64,000 bases of DNA from Parvibaculum sp. (GTDB lineage: Bacteria > Pseudomonadota > Alphaproteobacteria > Parvibaculales > Parvibaculaceae): assembly GCF_030694575.1 (NCBI RefSeq), contig NZ_JAUYUS010000134.1:24749-88748 (forward strand), read 5' to 3'. Below, piece after piece: positions 61,211 to 64,000 of the stretch; within the stretch, counting starts at the first letter, position 1; every line of letters starts with the position of its first letter. The notes below the pieces were generated by a model, which saw only the letters and a program-made list of their open reading frames with translations, was not told the DNA's origin and made no database searches. The position numbers were made by a program, and so were the translations under genes.

Positions 61211-62045
61211 CTTCATCTTCCCCCTGAACCCCTTCTTCCGCGCCATTCCGGTAGGCATCCAGTGCCCGGCGGTCGGTTACGTCGTGGAACCAGCCGATGG
61301 CGCCGACGATGCCGTTCTTCTTCGACACGATGGGCGTGGCGGAGGCGCGGATGTGGACGGCTTCGCCCGTCAGGCCGTTGCGCACGACCATGGGCTGGTT
61401 GATGACGGTCTGGCCCTTCAGAGCGCGGGGCAGGATGCGGTCCGGGCCCTCCAGAGGGGTGACGCCGTCCTCGCGAAAGAAGCCGGCGGCGGAAGGCCAG
61501 TCGGCTATGTCCACCTCCCGCAACAGATCGCCGATATGCTTGCGGGTGAAATCGTTGAGGAAGCGGATGCGGCCGTCCATGTCGACAATGATGATGCTGC
61601 CCTCGATGCCGTTTATGGCGCGGAGCAGGATGCGCATGTGTTCCTCGAGCTGCTTCAGCCGATAGTCGCGGCTTAGTTCCCGCGTGACCGGGCGCAGGGT
61701 GACGATCCAGGCCGCATCACCCCGATGGACCGCGAGGTCGAAGACCTCGCCGGCGATGGTGGTGTTCCGGGCGGGGAGGGGCTCGTCCTGCAGGACGGCA
61801 TGGGCGACGAGCTCGCCGAGGAACATGTTGGCGGGGCCGCAGAACTCAGGGAGGAGAACTTCGCCGGTCCGAAAGGCGGGACGGCCAAAGAGGTGCAAGG
61901 CGGCCTCATTGGCGTGCAGGACGCGGAGGGCGCCATCCGCCATCAGGACCGGGTTCGGGCAACTGGCCAGAAGGTCCGCGAGAAGGGCCTTGTCGTCCGG
62001 CTTGCGCCCGTTATTCAGCCCCGCGAGAGCCGCACGTACTGACAT
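61170..62045 (-). CDS. PAS-domain protein without recognisable output domain; 3' end overlaps tRNA-Glu on the opposite strand
   Basis: LASCPNPVLMADGALRVLHANEAALHLFG...INGIEGSIIIVDMDGRIRFLNDFTRKHIG...IVSKKNGIVGAIGWFHDVTDRRALDAYR; stop at 61170. Confidence 0.78.
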   Translation of the reverse strand: MSVRAALAGLNNGRKPDDKALLADLLASCPNPVLMADGALRVLHANEAALHLFGRPAFRTGEVLLPEFCGPANMFLGELVAHAVLQDEPLPARNTTIAGEVFDLAVHRGDAAWIVTLRPVTRELSRDYRLKQLEEHMRILLRAINGIEGSIIIVDMDGRIRFLNDFTRKHIGDLLREVDIADWPSAAGFFREDGVTPLEGPDRILPRALKGQTVINQPMVVRNGLTGEAVHIRASATPIVSKKNGIVGAIGWFHDVTDRRALDAYRNGAEEGVQGEDEVVRPRGVEPLFPE

Positions 62046-62078
62046 AGAATATCCCCACATATTCTCTGTTGTGTCCAA

Positions 62079-62096
62079 GATTTACTTCGGTAAATC
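62079..62096. other. UUCG-type hairpin GATTTAC-TTCG-GTAAATC upstream of the PAS gene
   Basis: Perfect 7-bp stem with TTCG loop. Confidence 0.45.
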
Positions 62097-62271
62097 CCTG
62101 AGCCGTCCAACGGGAATACAGGAATACGGGTTAACGCCGGCCTATCCGCAGGGGGAAATACTTCTGCGGGCTGGGAAAATTTTAAAGAATACTCACACAC
62201 GAGCAGACACCGCGCCGCCGGGATGGACGGCGGATGAGCGCGAGATGCGGTGGAAGCCGCGTGTCAGGCGG

Positions 62272-62691
62272 CTACCAGTGCCCCTCATTCTGCATCGAGG
62301 CCCAAGGCTCCTTCGGCGGCAGGGGCGTGCCGGCCTGCAGCAATTCGATGGAGATGTTGTCGGGGGAGCGGACAAATGCCATGCGGCCATCGCGCGGGGG
62401 ACGGTTGATGGTGACGCCCTTCTTCAGCAGGCGGTCGCAGGTTTCGTAGATGTCGTCGACCTCGTAGGCGAGGTGGCCGAAGTTACGGCCTTCGCCGAGG
62501 GGTTCCGGATCCCAGTTCCAGGTCAGTTCGACCTGGGCTTCCTTCTGGCCGGGGGCGGCGAGGAAGACGAGGCTGAAGCGGCCCGCCTCGATGTCGAAGC
62601 GGCCGAGATTTTCGAGGCCGAGCTTGTCGCAATAGAAGTCGAGCGCCTTGTCGAGGTCGCCGACGCGCACCATGGTGTGGAGATATTTCAT
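62272..62691 (-). CDS. gloA: Lactoylglutathione lyase (glyoxalase I)
   Basis: MKYLHTMVRVGDLDKALDFYCDKLGLENLGRFD...QVELTWNWDPEPLGEGRNFGHLAYEVDDIY. Confidence 0.93.
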   Translation of the reverse strand: MKYLHTMVRVGDLDKALDFYCDKLGLENLGRFDIEAGRFSLVFLAAPGQKEAQVELTWNWDPEPLGEGRNFGHLAYEVDDIYETCDRLLKKGVTINRPPRDGRMAFVRSPDNISIELLQAGTPLPPKEPWASMQNEGHW

Positions 62692-62761
62692 CCTGGGTCC
62701 TTGATCGATGCCGGAATTGCCGCATGATTCAACATTGCAGGGGCAAGGTCAAAGGTTGGGC

Positions 62762-63502
62762 ATGTCGAGAGAATTGAAGCGAGCCATCGAGGACGCTTAT
62801 CGCGTGGTGATATTCACCGGCGCCGGGATCAGCACGGAATCGGGCATTCCGGATTTCCGCAGCCCCGGGGGCCTGTGGACGAAAATGGCGCCGATCGACT
62901 TTCAGGATTTTCTGCGTTCGCCGGAAATCCGCGCGGAGGCATGGCGGCGGAAATTCGAGATCGACAAGACGATCGTGAGCGCCGAGCCGAACAAGGGGCA
63001 CATGGCGATTGCGAAGCTGATCGACGAGGGCAAGGCGAGCCATGTCATCACGCAGAATATCGACAATCTGCATCAGAATTCCGGCATACCGGCGGAGAAG
63101 GTGATCGAGCTGCATGGCAACGGCACCTATGCGAAGTGCCTCGACTGCGGCGAGCGGCACGAACTTTCATGGGTGCGCGAGATGTATGATGCGTCGGGCG
63201 CGGCGCCCGATTGCCGGAGCTGTGGCGGGATCGTGAAATCGGCGACGATCTCCTTCGGGCAGGCGATGCCGGAAGAAGAGATGAACAGGGCGCATGAGGC
63301 AACGCTCGGCTGCGATCTGTTCATCGCCATCGGTTCTTCGCTGCAGGTCTATCCGGCGGCGGGCTTTCCCGTTCTCGCGAAACGGAACGGCGCGATGCTC
63401 GCGATCCTCAATCGCGAGCCGACGGAGCTCGACCAGATTGCCGATCTCGTGATCCATGACGAAATCGGACCGACGCTGGCACCGATTGCGATGCTCAACT
63501 AA
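62762..63502 (+). CDS. NAD-dependent protein deacylase (SIR2/CobB family)
   Basis: VVIFTGAGISTESGIPDFRSPGGLWTK...HVITQNIDNLHQNSGIPAEKVIELHGN...CLDCG...CRSCGG. Confidence 0.94.
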   Translation: MSRELKRAIEDAYRVVIFTGAGISTESGIPDFRSPGGLWTKMAPIDFQDFLRSPEIRAEAWRRKFEIDKTIVSAEPNKGHMAIAKLIDEGKASHVITQNIDNLHQNSGIPAEKVIELHGNGTYAKCLDCGERHELSWVREMYDASGAAPDCRSCGGIVKSATISFGQAMPEEEMNRAHEATLGCDLFIAIGSSLQVYPAAGFPVLAKRNGAMLAILNREPTELDQIADLVIHDEIGPTLAPIAMLN

Positions 63503-63512
63503 AGGGGGTGAA

Positions 63513-64000
63513 CTAGCGCGCCGTTGCCCAGCCGCCGGCGACGGGGATCAACTGGCCGGTGATGAAATCCGATGTCGGGCCGGCGAGGAAGGCGACGATG
63601 GCGGCGGCCTCCTCCGGCTTGCCGAGACGGCCGAGGGGAATGTTCGACAATATCTTGTCGCGCGATTTCGGATTTTCCAGAAGCGATGCCGGGAAGTAGT
63701 CCGGGCTCTCGATGAAGTTGAAGGCGAGGGCATTCACCTGGATGTTCGCGGGCGCCAGTTCCTTCGCCAGTGTCAGCGCGAGCGAGTTGGCGCCGCCGCG
63801 CGCGGCGGCATAGATGCTGTAATTCGGGATGCCGTTCAGCGGGGCAGCGGAGGTGAGGAAGTGGATTTTTCCGGCGCGCTGCTTTTTCAGTTGCGGCACG
63901 GCGGCGCGCGTCATGGCGAAGGATTTGAAGACCAGCGCCTCGAAGGTTTCGTGCAGATCCTTGTCGGTTGCTTCGTCCACGGGACCGCGCACCGCAGGCC
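63513..64000 (-). CDS. SDR-family oxidoreductase, partial at the right edge
   Basis: NYSIYAAARGGANSLALTLAKELAPANIQVNALAFNFIESPDYFP...GRLGKPEEAAAIVAFLAGPTSDFITGQLIPVAGG. Confidence 0.88.
   Translation of the reverse strand, partial: PAVRGPVDEATDKDLHETFEALVFKSFAMTRAAVPQLKKQRAGKIHFLTSAAPLNGIPNYSIYAAARGGANSLALTLAKELAPANIQVNALAFNFIESPDYFPASLLENPKSRDKILSNIPLGRLGKPEEAAAIVAFLAGPTSDFITGQLIPVAGGWATAR

Overview
This 64 kb window is a GC-rich, gene-dense alphaproteobacterial chromosome segment. A Parvibaculum- or Hyphomicrobiales-like origin is a guess from gene order and repeat style. Most of it is core housekeeping: MotAB; hemB and hemA; valine catabolism; glyA-nrdR-ribDE-ribBX-ribH-nusB-thiL; hppA; bamE; plsX-fabH-ihfA-merR-tRNA-Pro; ctaA; rplM-rpsI; argC; phaC; aminotransferase-hom-glpX-recJ-tRNA-Glu; a sirtuin. 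No prophage, transposase, CRISPR array or classical defence island was seen. The best candidate for an undescribed system is a translationally coupled four-gene ExbB/ExbD/ExbD'/TonB-like operon at 8964-11427. Its second ExbD has Asn in place of the essential membrane Asp, and its TonB-like protein keeps the TM Ser-x3-His motif but ends in a Cys-containing domain that does not look like TonB. Other leads: a RibBX whose GTP cyclohydrolase II half lacks the zinc Cys cluster; a MucR without the zinc-ligand His pair; a HigBA-like TA module with a predicted leaderless toxin mRNA; a triple Pho-box-like repeat behind an unlisted 27-aa membrane microprotein; a truncated TetR with a promoter-embedded operator; an LdtR-like regulator near an L,D-transpeptidase; a PAS protein ending antisense inside tRNA-Glu; and a 43-53 kb cluster of intergenic palindromes with apparent compensatory stem changes.
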